Below are positions 6,467-7,122 of a stretch of 7,122 nucleotides of DNA, one piece after another (the first letter of the stretch is position 1; each line of letters opens with the position of its first letter). The position numbers and the translations under genes were made by a program. Origin of the DNA: an uncultured Clostridia bacterium (GTDB lineage Bacteria > Bacillota > Clostridia > Oscillospirales > Ruminococcaceae). The notes under the pieces are model-generated. The model was not told the DNA's origin. It worked only from the letters and a program-made list of their open reading frames with translations, and did no database searches. The stretch covers positions 1-7,122 of the forward strand of contig CAMWLH010000102.1 of NCBI GenBank assembly GCA_947175045.1. Direction: 5' to 3'.

Positions 6467-6495
6467 TAAGACAGAATTTATGAAAAAAGGTTACA
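6467..6495 (-). promoter_or_regulatory. Candidate ECF-dependent autoregulatory promoter
   Basis: On the minus strand TGTAAC (6495-6490, continuing as TGTAACC) and GTCTTA (6472-6467) are separated by 17 bases, including a T-run. A TGTAAC/TGAAAC-type -35 with a GTC-containing -10 is the classic form of ECF promoters such as those of SigX and SigW in Bacillus. No good sigma-A hexamers are present at this position. The location directly upstream of the sigma gene fits positive autoregulation of the operon. Confidence 0.65.
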
Positions 6496-6680
6496 GTATT
6501 TCGGAAAATTTTAAAAAAGGGATTTGCCGTACCGAATTTGTTGGGCTGCACCCTTGTAAATCAAATTTAATAAAACGAATAAACATAACAAATTCACCAA
6601 ATTCATCTATAACACATCAACCAACAAATCTATTAAATTCCGCAAATCAAAAGGAGATCAGGACTATTGCCGCCGTCGGC
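6496..6680. other. AT-rich spacer upstream of the sigma promoter, no gene seen
   Basis: No convincing gene or RNA. From about 6556 to 6650 the plus strand is A/C-rich with very few G, and includes the tandem words CAAATTCAC and CAAATTCAT. ATTTGTTGG (6536-6544) and CCAACAAAT (6621-6629) form a widely spaced inverted repeat that may be chance. A small GC palindrome at 6669-6685 adjoins the terminator. Confidence 0.4.
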
Positions 6681-6685
6681 GCCGC

Positions 6686-6726
6686 AAAAACCCCCGCGGG
6701 ACTGTTGGGAGCAGCCTTCCGCGGGG
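6686..6726 (-). terminator. Intrinsic terminator of the NlpC/P60-fold gene
   Basis: On the minus strand CCCCGCGG (6726-6719) pairs with CCGCGGGG (6699-6692), with an inner GGCTG/CAGTC stem, followed by GTTTTTG. It starts 14 bases after the stop codon, so the NlpC/P60-fold gene is probably transcribed separately from the sigma operon. Confidence 0.88.
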
Positions 6727-6740
6727 AAAATATTATTTTG

Positions 6741-7122
6741 TTATCCGCTGAGACTTACCCCCTGATAAAAGTTGCTGCGATAGTAATCGGAGGTGATATC
6801 CACCTCTCTGACGACCGTCCCCGGCATAAGGCAGGCGATCATCTTGCCGCCGCCCGCATATATACCGCCGAAGCCCGCTCCCGTGCCGCTCTCATTGTAA
6901 AAGAACACAAGATCTCCCGGCTTTATCTGATCGAACTCCAGCGCAGTGCCCATAGCCGCCTGCTGCGAGACCCCACGCGGGCAGGTTATATATCCGTTTT
7001 CGCGAAGAACGTAGTAGATGAATCCCGAGTTGTCGAAGCCCGAGGGCGTTTCCCCGCCCTCCACAAAGTCGATACCGAGAAGCGACTGCGCCAGCGCGAC
7101 CACCTCTGCCGCCCCTGCCGAG
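6741..7122 (-). CDS. NlpC/P60-fold protein lacking the catalytic triad, 5' end outside the window
   Basis: NlpC/P60 enzymes cut D,L peptide bonds in peptidoglycan using a Cys-His-(His/Asn/Asp) triad. The C-terminal 126 or so residues visible here follow the family landmarks. GGETPSGFDNSGF corresponds to the GGxSPxGFDCSGF block, RGVSQQAAMG to the LPRxSxxQxxxG block, and IKPGDLVFF is retained. GFGGIYAGGGKMIACLMPG corresponds to the HVGIYxGxGxMIHAxxPG block. The nucleophile Cys is Asn (codon AAC at 7036-7034), the general-base His is Phe, and the third position His is Ala. The fold appears intact with clean codons and no frameshift, so a non-enzymatic binding protein is more likely than a decaying gene. 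Two other cysteines (ITCPR and IACLMPG) could form a disulfide or an alternative site. The reading frame stays open to the window edge, so the GTG at 7103 is not a required start and any N-terminal signal or binding domain is unseen. It lies upstream of the sigma operon on the same strand but is separated by a terminator. Confidence 0.85.
   Translation of the reverse strand, partial: SAGAAEVVALAQSLLGIDFVEGGETPSGFDNSGFIYYVLRENGYITCPRGVSQQAAMGTALEFDQIKPGDLVFFYNESGTGAGFGGIYAGGGKMIACLMPGTVVREVDITSDYYRSNFYQGVSLSG

Noticed and set aside
6496..6680. Riboswitch or tRNA in the spacer upstream of the sigma gene
   Set aside because: The region is low-complexity and A/C-rich without a cloverleaf or a recognised aptamer core, and the predicted sigma transcript starts downstream of it.
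6652..6766. Plus-strand small frame of about 33 codons from a TTG at 6667 preceded by AGGAG
   Set aside because: It runs through the intrinsic terminator hairpin and into the antisense of the NlpC/P60-fold gene; the product is composition-driven and no promoter is evident.

Overview
The window looks like chromosomal DNA of an anaerobic Firmicute of class Clostridia, probably a Ruminococcus-like gut member of the Oscillospiraceae. This is inferred from the style of the proteins (a small ECF sigma factor coupled to a huge acidic, Tyr-rich membrane anti-sigma protein), the GGAGG-type ribosome binding sites and the consensus sigma-A promoter. No 16S rRNA or other taxonomic marker is present.

Layout. 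Almost everything reads on the minus strand. In transcription order from the right edge: a 5'-truncated NlpC/P60-fold protein (6741-7122) that lacks all three expected catalytic residues; its strong intrinsic terminator (6686-6726); an AT-rich spacer; an ECF-type promoter (6467-6495); an ECF sigma factor (5900-6445); and, overlapping it by ATGA, a 1365-residue single-pass membrane protein (1806-5903). That protein has an anti-sigma-like N-terminus, five tandem extracellular modules and a C-terminal region resembling IseA/YoeB inhibitors of D,L-endopeptidases. After a long inverted repeat comes galE (496-1509), driven by its own perfect consensus promoter. At the left edge is a plus-strand remnant of an HxlR-type regulator, convergent with galE.

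The spaces between genes hold two copies (305-424 and 1695-1804) of a structured repeat of 110-120 bp. Both have the same terminal inverted repeats and a short shared core, but their internal stems differ in sequence while keeping the same fold. Copy 1 is bracketed by two nearly identical 22-nt GC hairpins (242-263 and 469-490).

How the parts may work together (inference). The sigma/anti-sigma pair looks like an autoregulated envelope-sensing switch. Its sensor appears to end in a domain related to inhibitors of NlpC/P60 peptidoglycan hydrolases, and the gene next door encodes an NlpC/P60 fold that has lost its catalytic residues. A sensor that reads cell-wall endopeptidases or their pseudo-enzyme relatives is the most interesting hypothesis here. 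galE is transcribed separately and supplies UDP-galactose/UDP-glucose interconversion.
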